DNA of 25,370 nt, from contig JAEYEL010000048.1 of assembly GCA_023403475.1 (NCBI GenBank), positions 1 through 25,370 of the forward strand. Direction: 5' to 3'. The first letter of the stretch is position 1. Every line of letters begins with the position of its first letter. The notes under the pieces were generated by a model. The model saw only the letters and a list, made by a program, of their open reading frames with translations. It ran no database searches and had not been told where the DNA came from. Position numbers and translations under genes: made by a program. Source of the DNA: Actinomycetes bacterium (lineage in GTDB: Bacteria > Actinomycetota > Coriobacteriia > Coriobacteriales > Eggerthellaceae). Shown piece after piece: positions 13,898-21,108 of the stretch.

Positions 13898-13928
13898 AGA
13901 CGAATAATCGCAAGGAACAGGAGGCGTC

Positions 13929-14585
13929 ATGCCGAGGGAGTCTAAGAAGGCGAAACGCGAACGCGCCCTTGCCATCGAAGAGCGCATGAACGAGCATTAC
14001 CCGGAGGCGGAATGCGCCCTTGAGTACGAGGGCGACCCGTTTCGGTTGACCATAGCCGTTCTGCTTTCGGCTCAAACCACCGACAAAGCCGTGAACAAGG
14101 CGACGCCCGCGCTGTGGGAGCGCTACCCCACCCCCGCCGACCTCGCGCAGGCTCACGTGCGCGACGTGGAAGACATCATCCATTCCCTCGGGTTTTTCCA
14201 CACAAAGGCAGCGAACTGCATCAAGTGCGCCCAGATGGTGGTAAGCGAATTCGGCGGCGAGGTGCCGCGCACCATGGAAGAGCTGCAGCGGTTGCCGGGC
14301 GTGGGACGCAAGACCGCCAACATCGTCATGAACGAGGGGTTCGGCATCGTGGAGGGCATAGCGGTCGATACGCATGTGTTCCGCGTAGCCCGCAAGCTGG
14401 GCATAAGCAAAGCCGACACGCCGCTTAAAACCGAGCAGGATCTGCTTGAGATATACCCGCGCGAGCTGTGGGGACCTATCAATCACCAATGGGTTCTCTT
14501 CGGTCGCGAGACCTGTATAGCGCGCCGCCCCCTCTGCGGGGAATGCTTTCTTTCCGATCTGTGCCCAAGCTGCGGGAAGAAATAA
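13929..14585 (+). CDS. nth: Endonuclease III
   Basis: A bifunctional DNA glycosylase/AP lyase that removes oxidised pyrimidines in base-excision repair. All key parts are present in 218 residues: SAQTTDKAVNK near residue 48, the helix-hairpin-helix LPGVGRKTAN with catalytic Lys128, VDTHVFRV with catalytic Asp147, and the C-terminal [4Fe-4S] ligands C196-X6-C203-X2-C206-X5-C212. The start ATG has GGAACAGGAGG upstream. It follows the winged-helix ATPase by 31 bp on the same strand. A weak 8-bp stem (GCCTCAGG/CCTGGGGC, 14591-14612) just after the stop may act as terminator; it lacks a T-run. Confidence 0.97.
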   Translation: MPRESKKAKRERALAIEERMNEHYPEAECALEYEGDPFRLTIAVLLSAQTTDKAVNKATPALWERYPTPADLAQAHVRDVEDIIHSLGFFHTKAANCIKCAQMVVSEFGGEVPRTMEELQRLPGVGRKTANIVMNEGFGIVEGIAVDTHVFRVARKLGISKADTPLKTEQDLLEIYPRELWGPINHQWVLFGRETCIARRPLCGECFLSDLCPSCGKK

Positions 14586-14663
14586 GGGCAACGCCTCAGG
14601 AACTCACCTGGGGCTGTTCGCGCGAAACATCGCTTCCGGAACCTGCGCCGACCCAACGACATG

Positions 14664-14688
14664 TTAAAAATTTGGAATTGAGGGGAAA
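14664..14688 (+). repeat. TTGGAATTGAGGGG motif, copy A
   Basis: Core TTGGAATTGAGGGGAA preceded by TTAAAAAT. Shares the core with copies B and C. Confidence 0.8.
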
Positions 14689-14723
14689 TGGGACTGCTCA
14701 AACATGAAAACGCCCGATTCGTG

Positions 14724-14748
14724 TTAAGAAATTGGAATTGAGGGGAAC
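14724..14748 (+). repeat. TTGGAATTGAGGGG motif, copy B
   Basis: Same core as copy A, preceded by TTAAGAAA, exactly 60 bp downstream of copy A. The DNA between the two copies is not repeated. Confidence 0.8.
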
Positions 14749-14845
14749 TTGAGCGGCCAGCAAAATTCATGACCTGCGGTTATGCAAGCGCTCCATATCG
14801 CAACATAACGCAAAATCGGTGAAAATCCCGCTTCCCACCTCTTTT

Positions 14846-14870
14846 TTGCCCCTCAATTCCAAATTCTTAT
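14846..14870 (-). repeat. TTGGAATTGAGGGG motif, copy C (inverted)
   Basis: Inverted copy: on the minus strand it reads ATAAGAATTTGGAATTGAGG and on through GGCAA. It differs from copy A mainly in the A-rich lead. Confidence 0.8.
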
Positions 14871-15034
14871 CAAGAATTCGCGATTTCCGTGTTTCGAGGC
14901 CACTTCGCAATTCAGAACGCGGCTGCAAAAAGTCACACCCTCTGGAAATCACGGACGCTACCGCGCCTTTGATATGGCCGCCCACGATCTGCGGAAACTC
15001 CTTTCGCCTTCACCTCAATTTCGACAACGGGCAG

Positions 15035-15685
15035 CTATTTTTCTTCAACTCGCCGCGTCAGCGGAAAGCCGCGACGCGCAAGCTCGGCGGCAACGGTCTC
15101 GACGAGCAGGGGCAGCGCGGCATGCACCGCAGGCGTAAGACCCATGACGCATTCCGCAGGCGACATGTTCTCCACCTGCATGCCCACGCAAAAGCCTTCG
15201 GCCTTATAGCCCAAAAGCGCGGCGGCGTCGAACAAGTCGGCCAGCTTCAGATCGTGCAGCGAGGCACGCGCGCCCGAAGCGCGAGCCATGGCGTCGGGCG
15301 AGAAGCGAAACACCGTTCCCGGCTCCTTCCCTGTGCCGTCAATGGCATCGACCGTGAGAATGAAGTCGCAGTCGCGCACGTAAGGGAGCATGTCCATGCC
15401 CATGCAGCCCACGTCGAACATCCTCACGTTTTCGGGCACATCGTAGCGGGCGAGAAGCTCTTCATACGCCGCAGGGGCCACGCCTTCGTCAAGCATGAGC
15501 TTGTTCCCCACGAAGAACACCGCCGCAAGGTGCCTGCCAGAATCGGCGTTCGCACTTGAACGTTTGGCGACCTTGGCAGCCTCGGTGCCCGCAGACGCTC
15601 TTTGCGCCGCCCGCGAACCGCTCGCAACGGACACAAAGGCAGAGTCCGCATTCGGAAAAGCGGCAGAAGAATCGACACGGTTCAC
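15035..15685 (-). CDS. hyaD: Hydrogenase maturation protease (HyaD/HybD family)
   Basis: Cleaves the C-terminal extension of the [NiFe] large subunit after nickel insertion, in the cytoplasm. The fold starts near residue 55 with FFVGNKLMLDEGVAP, whose Glu is the first nickel-contacting residue; the second is the Asp of LTVDAIDGTG and the third the His of ASLHDLKL, the three known from HybD. Residues 1-50 are an unusual Ser/Ala-rich low-complexity leader absent from typical HybD proteins (150-195 residues against 216 here). The start is GTG 15685, with GGAGG 5 nt upstream, one base after the stop of the membrane protein before it, so the two are coupled. Its substrate is the HyaB of this locus, which has the matching cleavage site. 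Confidence 0.9.
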   Translation of the reverse strand: MNRVDSSAAFPNADSAFVSVASGSRAAQRASAGTEAAKVAKRSSANADSGRHLAAVFFVGNKLMLDEGVAPAAYEELLARYDVPENVRMFDVGCMGMDMLPYVRDCDFILTVDAIDGTGKEPGTVFRFSPDAMARASGARASLHDLKLADLFDAAALLGYKAEGFCVGMQVENMSPAECVMGLTPAVHAALPLLVETVAAELARRGFPLTRRVEEK

Positions 15686-15686
15686 G

Positions 15687-16115
15687 CTAACCTCCCAGAC
15701 TGGGGCGAATAACCACGTTGTAGTACGTCGCAGCCGCTATCATGGCGCAGCCCGCTATCACGCTTACATACGCCCATATGCGCTCGCGGCGCACGTAAGT
15801 CTGCTTGCTTACGCCGCGCGAGGCCGCCCGATGCGCTGCGAACGGCTGGCTTAAGATGGCGAACACCGCCGTACCTGCCGTCAAGCTCGCGAACATCAAA
15901 ACGGCTACCACGACAGAAAGAGCCGTGCGCTGCGAAAACGCCGCATAGAACACGTTGTCTGCGAAAAGCCAAAGCGGATAGAACAAAATGGTAGCCCAGA
16001 TGCCGTGAGCCGGCCCCCAGATAGGCGGCAGAAACAGCGCCCCGATGTTCATACGGGGAATGCCCTCGAGGAATTTATCCTCCTGCGCAATCTGCTCGTC
16101 GGTAAGCCCCGTCAC
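15687..16115 (-). CDS. Small membrane protein of the hydrogenase operon
   Basis: A 142-residue protein with about three hydrophobic stretches: GALFLPPIWGPAHGIWATILFY near residue 25-46, a second near 65-90 (ALSVVVAVLMFASLTAG), and a third near 118-138 (WAYVSVIAGCAMIAAAT). An Arg-rich loop (VSKQTYVRRERI) lies before the last. I do not recognise a family. It lies between hyaC and hyaD and is translationally coupled to hyaD, so a part in hydrogenase assembly or membrane attachment is a reasonable guess. GTG 16115 is chosen because GAGGTGGT lies a few bases upstream. It is separated from hyaC by 303 bp full of hairpins and so may be expressed at a different level. Confidence 0.75.
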   Translation of the reverse strand: MTGLTDEQIAQEDKFLEGIPRMNIGALFLPPIWGPAHGIWATILFYPLWLFADNVFYAAFSQRTALSVVVAVLMFASLTAGTAVFAILSQPFAAHRAASRGVSKQTYVRRERIWAYVSVIAGCAMIAAATYYNVVIRPSLGG

Positions 16116-16239
16116 TACACCACCTCGCCTTTCGCAACTTGAGTTCCATTTTCCGTATGCCCCATGTCCGGCAGACCAAAACCTTTACGGCCCATGCCGC
16201 ACCTTTTTGTAGCACAGATCGACGCCAATAAAACAACGA

Positions 16240-16340
16240 GGGGCGCTCCGGTGCCGAAGATTGCCGTGAAAGGCTTGCGAAGCGTACCTCGGGTACGTGA
16301 GCAAACCTTGGAGCGGCAAGATTCGGTGCCGGAGCGCCCC
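16240..16340. repeat. Long imperfect palindrome (101 nt stem-loop)
   Basis: GGGGCGCTCCGG (16240-16251) and CCGGAGCGCCCC (16329-16340) pair perfectly over 12 bp. Inside, CCGAA..TTGCCG pairs with CGGCAA..TTCGG with small symmetrical loops, then GCGTACC with GGTACGT at the tip. The whole 101 nt therefore folds as one rod on either strand. The GCGTACC-TCG-GGTACGTGAGC tip resembles intergenic palindromes I recall from Eggerthellaceae. Confidence 0.8.
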
Positions 16341-16353
16341 GCAGCGTCAGATT

Positions 16354-16382
16354 CGTTTTGCCGTTCTGCGAACGGCAAAACG
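16354..16382. repeat. Perfect 12-bp stem-loop
   Basis: CGTTTTGCCGTT (16354-16365) and AACGGCAAAACG (16371-16382) around a 5-nt loop. Without a T-run on either side, so an RNA-stability or processing hairpin is more likely than a terminator. Confidence 0.8.
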
Positions 16383-16386
16383 ACAG

Positions 16387-16414
16387 GTTCCGGCAACCGG
16401 AAGGCCGCCGGAAC
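16387..16414. repeat. 8-bp stem-loop directly after hyaC
   Basis: GTTCCGGC (16387-16394) and GCCGGAAC (16407-16414), starting 4 nt beyond the hyaC stop codon on the minus strand. Confidence 0.75.
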
Positions 16415-16418
16415 TCAC

Positions 16419-17102
16419 CTAATGCAGTTCGTCTTCGCCAACGATTACATGATCGTCGGGGTCATAGACCAAGCCGCCGTGTTCCTTCCAGCAGAACATG
16501 AGCTTGGTAGGAGCGATGCCTTCGATGTTCGCCAGATACACATGGATGAACATGAAGCAGATGAAGACGTACATCATGAAGTAATGGATGATACGCATCG
16601 ACATGAGGCCGCCGACCAAGCCGGTGCCCGCCGCAAAGAAAGGCGCGTTCATCGTGGGCGCCCACAGGCACAGACCCGTGTAGAACATCACGATGATGAG
16701 AACAGGGATGAGCAGGTAGCTGATCTTCTGCGGAACGCCCAGCTTCGCGCCCAGCGGATGATCCTTCTTGATGAACAGGTAGTAGCGAATCCACGCGCCG
16801 CCCTGATGGCGGTTGTCCTTCTGCGGAAGCCACGTCTTGTAGTCGGCCACCTGCTTGCGCGTGCCACCGGTAGGCGCGGTCTTCACGAAGAACGCCGCGA
16901 TGAGACGGAACACGCAGTTAATGAACAGGACGAAGCCGCAGAACACATGCACGCCACGCGCGATGCCCATGAAGCCGGCCCAGAACGGGAAGTGGATGCA
17001 GAAGCCGGTAACGATGAGCAGAATCATGGCCACTAGGTTGATCCAGTGCGTGACGACGAACAGAAGGGGATGCGCTTCGCGGTAATGTGCGAGATGTGCC
17101 AT
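16419..17102 (-). CDS. hyaC: [NiFe] hydrogenase cytochrome b subunit
   Basis: Anchors the hydrogenase in the membrane and passes electrons from the small subunit to the quinone pool through haem b. The 227-residue protein has four transmembrane helices. Likely haem ligands are H19 in THWINL, H52 in GVHVFCG, and the two His of IIHYFMMYVF and CFMFIHVYL in the last membrane helix. The layout and motifs match the HyaC family (usually 220-240 residues). ATG 17102 follows the hyaB stop by 1 nt, so translation is coupled. Three hairpins follow the stop at once. The partner must be the HyaA/HyaB encoded just upstream. Confidence 0.93.
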   Translation of the reverse strand: MAHLAHYREAHPLLFVVTHWINLVAMILLIVTGFCIHFPFWAGFMGIARGVHVFCGFVLFINCVFRLIAAFFVKTAPTGGTRKQVADYKTWLPQKDNRHQGGAWIRYYLFIKKDHPLGAKLGVPQKISYLLIPVLIIVMFYTGLCLWAPTMNAPFFAAGTGLVGGLMSMRIIHYFMMYVFICFMFIHVYLANIEGIAPTKLMFCWKEHGGLVYDPDDHVIVGEDELH

Positions 17103-17103
17103 C

Positions 17104-18768
17104 TTACTTCACCCCCCAAGGGTTCGTGACGGTCTCGAAGCTCTTGCCGGTAGCCGGCTCGGTCACGTGCACGGCGCATGCGGTGCACGGATCGAAGCTA
17201 TGGACGGTGCGCAGGGCGTTGATGGGCTTTTCGATATCGCCCACCGGCACGCCGATAAGCGCCTGCTCCATGGGGCCATGCTCGCCCGACTCGTTGTGCG
17301 GAGCAGCGTTCCACGTGGTGGGGATGATGATCTGATAGCCCTTGATCTTGCCATCGACCACTTTCTCGCTGTGGTAGAGCGCACCGCGCGGAGCCTCCCA
17401 GAAGCCCGTGCCCTCGCCGGTGATGGTGGCCGGCTTGCGGAAGTACTCGCTGTCGCCGCCCTTCACGGCCTCTATAAGCTCGGCAACCCAGTCCTTCATA
17501 AGCCCGGCGATGTAGAGCGTCTCTATCTGGCGAACCGCCGTACGTCCGAGCGTCGACTGCGCAGCGGCAATCTGCCCCGGAGCGCCCAACGCCTCGAGCA
17601 GTGCGTCTACCTGCTGCACGATGAACGGGTTCTTGCGCTTGTAGGCGACCAGAACGCGGGAAAGTCCACCGGCCTCGTAGGGCTTGCCGTCGTATGCGGG
17701 GCACTTGATCCACGTGTAGCGATCCTTCACGTCGTAGGAAGTGAAGTCCGGTTTGGTCACGAAATACGGTGACTGATAGGTCTCTTCGCCTTCGTACCAC
17801 GAATGACCCATGTACTCGGTGATCTTGCTTTCCTCCACATCGGAAAGCGCGAGCTTGTCGTCGAGCACGCCGGCAGGCAGATAGCGGTTGTTCATCTTCT
17901 CGGTGTAGCTGCCGAAAGTACCCTGGCCTTCGAACACGCCCCAGGCGATGTAGCGACCGCAGCCGCCGCCCCAGTTCAGGGCATCCATATAGTAGGGCGC
18001 GATTGCCAGCGTGTCGGGAATCATGGTTGCGGCAACCCAGTCGTATATCTCATCGACCATGGCCTTCAGATCGTCGAGCTTCTGGTCGGTGGGAACGAAC
18101 GAAGTGCCTCCGGGAATGAGCGTCATGACATGCGGCATCTTGCCGCCGAGCAAGCCGTTGATTTCGGAAGCCCGCGCCTGCATCTTCAACGCCTCGATAT
18201 AGTGCGCCGTGCAAATGAGATCGAGCTCGGGAGGAAGCGTGTAGCCGGTGCCGTCTTCCGCATCGAACCAATTGCCCGAGAAGATGGACAGTTGGCCGTT
18301 GCCGGCGAATTTCGCCAAACGCTCTTTGAGCGCACCGAAATCGCTGTTCATAGACGTGCCGGCCACTTGAGCAAGAGCGATGGTGTCGGCAACGTCGGCA
18401 TTGAGGGCGTTTAAGGGATTCACGTAGTCGAGCGCAGCCAGGTTGTAGAACCACAGGATATGGCTGTGAAGGAACTGAGCGCCCTCCATGAGGTTGCGGA
18501 TGATGCGCGCATTGTTGGAAATCTCGATGCCGTAGGAACGCTCGGCCGCAATGGCGGAGGCATGGGCGTGCGAGACCGGGCACACGCCGCAGATGCGCTG
18601 CACTATCTGCGCCGCATCTTCGGGCGTGCGGTTCTCCACCACCATTTCCATGCCGCGGAAACAACCGCCGGAAACCCAAGCGTCCGAAACCTTGCCGTTC
18701 GTGACTTCCATTTCAACGCGGAGGTGACCCTCGATACGTGTGACGGGATCAATAACTGAACGAGTCAT
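17104..18768 (-). CDS. hyaB: [NiFe] hydrogenase large subunit
   Basis: The catalytic subunit, carrying the Ni-Fe(CN)2CO site that splits H2. All four nickel-binding cysteines are there: C60 and C63 in RICGVCP near the N-terminus and C528 and C531 in FDPCTACAVH near the C-terminus. N-terminal DPVTRIEGHLRVE is the usual L0 box. After His534 there is a 20-residue tail (VTEPATGKSF onward), the extension removed by the maturation protease encoded by hyaD in the same operon. Length (554) is normal for group 1. It begins with ATG directly after the hyaA stop (TAAATG), giving tight coupling. The mature enzyme would be exported folded with HyaA by the Tat system, since only HyaA has a signal peptide. 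Confidence 0.96.
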   Translation of the reverse strand: MTRSVIDPVTRIEGHLRVEMEVTNGKVSDAWVSGGCFRGMEMVVENRTPEDAAQIVQRICGVCPVSHAHASAIAAERSYGIEISNNARIIRNLMEGAQFLHSHILWFYNLAALDYVNPLNALNADVADTIALAQVAGTSMNSDFGALKERLAKFAGNGQLSIFSGNWFDAEDGTGYTLPPELDLICTAHYIEALKMQARASEINGLLGGKMPHVMTLIPGGTSFVPTDQKLDDLKAMVDEIYDWVAATMIPDTLAIAPYYMDALNWGGGCGRYIAWGVFEGQGTFGSYTEKMNNRYLPAGVLDDKLALSDVEESKITEYMGHSWYEGEETYQSPYFVTKPDFTSYDVKDRYTWIKCPAYDGKPYEAGGLSRVLVAYKRKNPFIVQQVDALLEALGAPGQIAAAQSTLGRTAVRQIETLYIAGLMKDWVAELIEAVKGGDSEYFRKPATITGEGTGFWEAPRGALYHSEKVVDGKIKGYQIIIPTTWNAAPHNESGEHGPMEQALIGVPVGDIEKPINALRTVHSFDPCTACAVHVTEPATGKSFETVTNPWGVK

Positions 18769-20067
18769 TTAGGCCTGACCTCCTTTCCCATCCTCATCCT
18801 CTGCGGAAGCAGGAGCTGCATGACCCGCACTTTCCTCGTAGGCCTTCTTCTGCTCCTCGGGAGTGAGGTCGTATTTGCCGATAGATTTGTCGGGATGTTT
18901 CTCATCCCAACTGCGAACCTTCTCGAAGTCGGCGCCGCCGTCCATGCGACCCGTTATCTTCATGCCGAAGCCGTGTATGACAAGCGCACCCGCAACGATG
19001 CCCGTGACGGCGAGTGCGATGGTGCCGGGTTGCACCATCCAATCGCCGATGCGCAGATCGCGGTGGCGCTTGAAGAACGGCGTGTTGACTTCGACCCAGT
19101 TCTGACCGGGATCGTTCGGGTTCGCCTCGCAGCACCCGATGCAGGGTGCGCCCGATTTCACGCACCAGCTGCGGCGGTTGTTCCACAGCGTGACGCCGCA
19201 GTTCGCCTTCGTCTGCGGTCCGCGACAGCCCAGCGGATACAGGCAGTAGCCTTTCGCCTCTTCGACCGATCCGAACTCGTAGACGAACTCACCGTTCTCG
19301 AAGTGTCCGCGACGCTCGCAGTTGTCGTGGATGGTCTGGCCGAAGATGCCTGCGGGCTTGCCTTCCGAAGTCAGGTCAAGCTCGGAGGGTGCAAGCTTCA
19401 TGACAACCACGTCCACAAGGACCGAAACGAGCCATTCGGGGTTCGCAGGACAGCCGGGAACGTTCACGACCGGCGTCTCGATGCCGTTTTTGCGAAGGAA
19501 CTGCTGCACGCCAAGCGCGTCGGACGAATTGGGATGAGCCCCCATCCATCCGCCGTTCACGGCGCAAGACCCTAAAGCAACGACGGCGTTCGCCTTCGCG
19601 GCAGCCTTCTTCAAGTGCTCGGTGCCCGGCTCGTCGGCAACGCGCAAAGCCTCGCCGCCCCATCCTTCCAAGATGGCGCCCTCGTACACAAGGATGTAGT
19701 TGCCCGCCTCGATAGTTTGATCTTTCGCCTCTTCCATCGAATGACCCGCCGCTGCGGAAAGCGTCTCGCAGTAGTTAAGCGAAATGAGATCAAGCACGAC
19801 ACTGGCAGGATCGGGTGTTTCCACCTGCGCGAACGATTCCGTGCAGCCCGTGCAAGACGCCCCCTCTATCCAGATGACCGGATACAGGTTGCCCTTCGTC
19901 GCGCCGATCACGGACCCTTCCAGGGCTTGCGCCACGCGCGGAGCCGCAAGCTCGGACAAACCGGCTGCAACCGCAATAGTGCCGCACAGCTTCAAAAAGC
20001 TGCGACGCGACACCCCGCGCGCCGCGAGCAGGCTTTGAAACTCCGCACTCATGGCCTCTGTTTCCAT
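18769..20067 (-). CDS. hyaA: [NiFe] hydrogenase small subunit, Tat-exported, C-terminally anchored
   Basis: The electron-transfer subunit, 432 residues. The Tat signal is SRRSFLK at residues 20-26 followed by a hydrophobic stretch and a cut site near A48. The proximal cluster ligands are C72, C75, C168 and C206; the residue between the first two is Gly, so the extra Cys that marks O2-tolerant enzymes is missing. The distal cluster uses H247, C250, C275 and C281. The medial cluster has C290, C309 and C312 plus C302, where most enzymes have Pro. One transmembrane helix lies at about 346-366, followed by a charged 65-residue tail. ATG 20067 has AAGGAGGT at ideal distance; the longer open frame is not used. 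It heads the hyaABC operon. The enzyme probably oxidises H2 outside the membrane. Confidence 0.95.
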   Translation of the reverse strand: METEAMSAEFQSLLAARGVSRRSFLKLCGTIAVAAGLSELAAPRVAQALEGSVIGATKGNLYPVIWIEGASCTGCTESFAQVETPDPASVVLDLISLNYCETLSAAAGHSMEEAKDQTIEAGNYILVYEGAILEGWGGEALRVADEPGTEHLKKAAAKANAVVALGSCAVNGGWMGAHPNSSDALGVQQFLRKNGIETPVVNVPGCPANPEWLVSVLVDVVVMKLAPSELDLTSEGKPAGIFGQTIHDNCERRGHFENGEFVYEFGSVEEAKGYCLYPLGCRGPQTKANCGVTLWNNRRSWCVKSGAPCIGCCEANPNDPGQNWVEVNTPFFKRHRDLRIGDWMVQPGTIALAVTGIVAGALVIHGFGMKITGRMDGGADFEKVRSWDEKHPDKSIGKYDLTPEEQKKAYEESAGHAAPASAEDEDGKGGQA

Positions 20068-20119
20068 GCGCACACCTCCTTTTAGGTGCTCTCGTCTGTT
20101 GACAACGTTGCTGCTATTA

Positions 20120-20148
20120 TTCATATCCGGAAGCCCCGCGAAAGGCAA
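20120..20148 (-). promoter_or_regulatory. Candidate hyaA promoter
   Basis: TTGCCT (20148-20143) and TATGAA (20125-20120) on the minus strand, 17 nt apart, give a start near 20112 and a 45-nt leader ahead of hyaA. A second possibility further upstream, TTGTTA-16-TAACAT (20217-20190), overlaps the TGTTAC palindrome. Confidence 0.4.
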
Positions 20149-20190
20149 GATGACGCGAGCGTGACGTTTCGACCGCAAATGGCACGAAAA

Positions 20191-20216
20191 TGTTACAAAT
20201 ATGTTACTCCGTAACA
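20191..20216. promoter_or_regulatory. TGTTAC palindrome with an extra half-site upstream of hyaA
   Basis: TGTTAC (20202-20207), TCC, GTAACA (20211-20216) form a perfect 6-bp palindrome; a further TGTTAC lies at 20191, 11 bp away, about one helical turn. This is a typical layout for a dimeric regulator, at about -80 to -105 from the downstream promoter candidate or over the upstream one. It is not the FNR consensus. Confidence 0.55.
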
Positions 20217-20460
20217 ATTTTCGCTGTTAGGCTCTGTCTTTTCGTACGCCCATCTAATATGACCATTTAAGAACAATACCATTCCTAGCGCTCCTCTTCG
20301 CCCGGATTCAGCAGATTCACGCATGGCACGGCGATATCTTTTTTGCGAAACGTATCACGGTAGATACAAGGCTAAAGCATCGCGCAGACCGCCTCAATCG
20401 TTTGCGTCCGAGGCTGCGCGAGGTGAAAGCGCTTGTCATCTGTCCGGCGGGCAAGCCGCC

Positions 20461-21039
20461 TCAGAACGCTAGCACGCCGAGATGTTCGAGCAATATCTTC
20501 ACGCCGATAAGAACGAGCACCGCACCGCCCACGATGGTGGCAGGTCTTTCGAATCGTGCACCGAAGCGGTTGCCCGCAACAACACCCGCAAACGATATGG
20601 CAAACGTGATGATGCCGATGATAGTCGCCGAAAGCACGATATCGACACGCAGAAACGCGAACGTTATGCCCACGGCCAGCGCGTCGATGGACGTAGCCAC
20701 CGCCAGCATGAGCAGCTCGCGCAAGTCGAGCCTTTCCCTATATTCTCCGCACTCCTTGCACCCCTCGTTGCGAACGGCATCGAGAAGCATCTTCCCGCCG
20801 ATGAAGGCCAGAAGGCAGAAGGCTATCCAATGGTCGATAGGCGTGATGAACCGCTCGAACTGCGTACCCAAAGCCCAACCTATGACGGGCATGAGGGCTT
20901 GAAACATGCCGAAGAAGAGCGCTATCACAAGCGCATGGCGATAGTTGACGCGCTTCATGCCAAGCCCCTTGCAAAGCGCCACCGCGAAGGCATCCATGGA
21001 AAGACCCACGCCAATACCCAAAATCCCTGTTATACCCAT
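20461..21039 (-). CDS. mntP: Manganese exporter MntP
   Basis: Pumps Mn2+ out across the cytoplasmic membrane. The 192-residue protein has six transmembrane helices in two related halves, each opened by an acidic signature: VGLSMDAFAVALCKGL at about residue 10 and VATSIDALAVGITFAF at about residue 115. The Asp in each is essential in the family. A Cys/Glu loop (CKECGE) lies between the halves. I chose ATG 21039, preceded by AGAGGTT; the open frame upstream runs through the riboswitch and cannot be coding. Expression should be switched on by manganese through the yybP-ykoY riboswitch directly upstream, which supports the substrate assignment. It ends against an empty stretch and is a single-gene unit. 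Confidence 0.95.
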   Translation of the reverse strand: MGITGILGIGVGLSMDAFAVALCKGLGMKRVNYRHALVIALFFGMFQALMPVIGWALGTQFERFITPIDHWIAFCLLAFIGGKMLLDAVRNEGCKECGEYRERLDLRELLMLAVATSIDALAVGITFAFLRVDIVLSATIIGIITFAISFAGVVAGNRFGARFERPATIVGGAVLVLIGVKILLEHLGVLAF

Positions 21040-21084
21040 ATCCCAACCTCTCGTCTTCAGCCCGCAAGCACGAGCGCCCACATG

Positions 21085-21108
21085 AAAAAAGCCGACGCGA
21101 ACGTCGGC
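21085..21108 (-). terminator. Intrinsic terminator in the mntP leader
   Basis: On the minus strand GCCGACG, loop TTCG, CGTCGGC, then six T: a textbook terminator 46 bp before the mntP ATG. As the expression platform of the riboswitch it should form when manganese is low. Confidence 0.85.

Larger units (their letters stand above)
14586..15034. other. 449-bp gene-free gap with three copies of an AT-rich motif
   Basis: No coding sequence is supported here; open frames through it are short or run over from neighbouring genes. It lies between the convergent stops of nth and hyaD. What it does hold is a repeated motif (three entries below), two in one direction exactly 60 bp apart and one inverted. 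The outermost pair encloses 207 bp. It may be the remnant of a small mobile element. Confidence 0.6.
16116..16418. other. 303-bp hairpin-rich gap inside the hydrogenase operon
   Basis: No gene is seen. The part next to hyaC (16240-16414) is a train of three stem-loops (listed separately); the rest, 16116-16239, is featureless apart from a short AT-rich stretch with TTTTTG at 16203-16208. Confidence 0.7.
20068..20460. other. 393-bp gap between hyaA and mntP
   Basis: Contains the hyaA ribosome-binding site, promoter candidate and palindrome listed above. In 20220-20460 I see no gene; a small GGCGG-GCAAG-CCGCC hairpin (20444-20461) lies at the end of mntP without a T-run. Confidence 0.6.

Noticed and set aside
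14591..14612. Terminator of nth
   Set aside because: An 8-bp stem with one G-T pair and no T-run is too weak to call on its own.
14819..15559. Plus-strand frame of 246 codons across the gap and hyaD
   Set aside because: Mostly antisense to hyaD, which has the full protease signature; the part in the gap only translates repeat copy C.
20068..20217. 50-residue extension of HyaA
   Set aside because: It would put the Tat twin-arginine motif at about residue 71, and ATG 20067 has a near-perfect ribosome-binding site.
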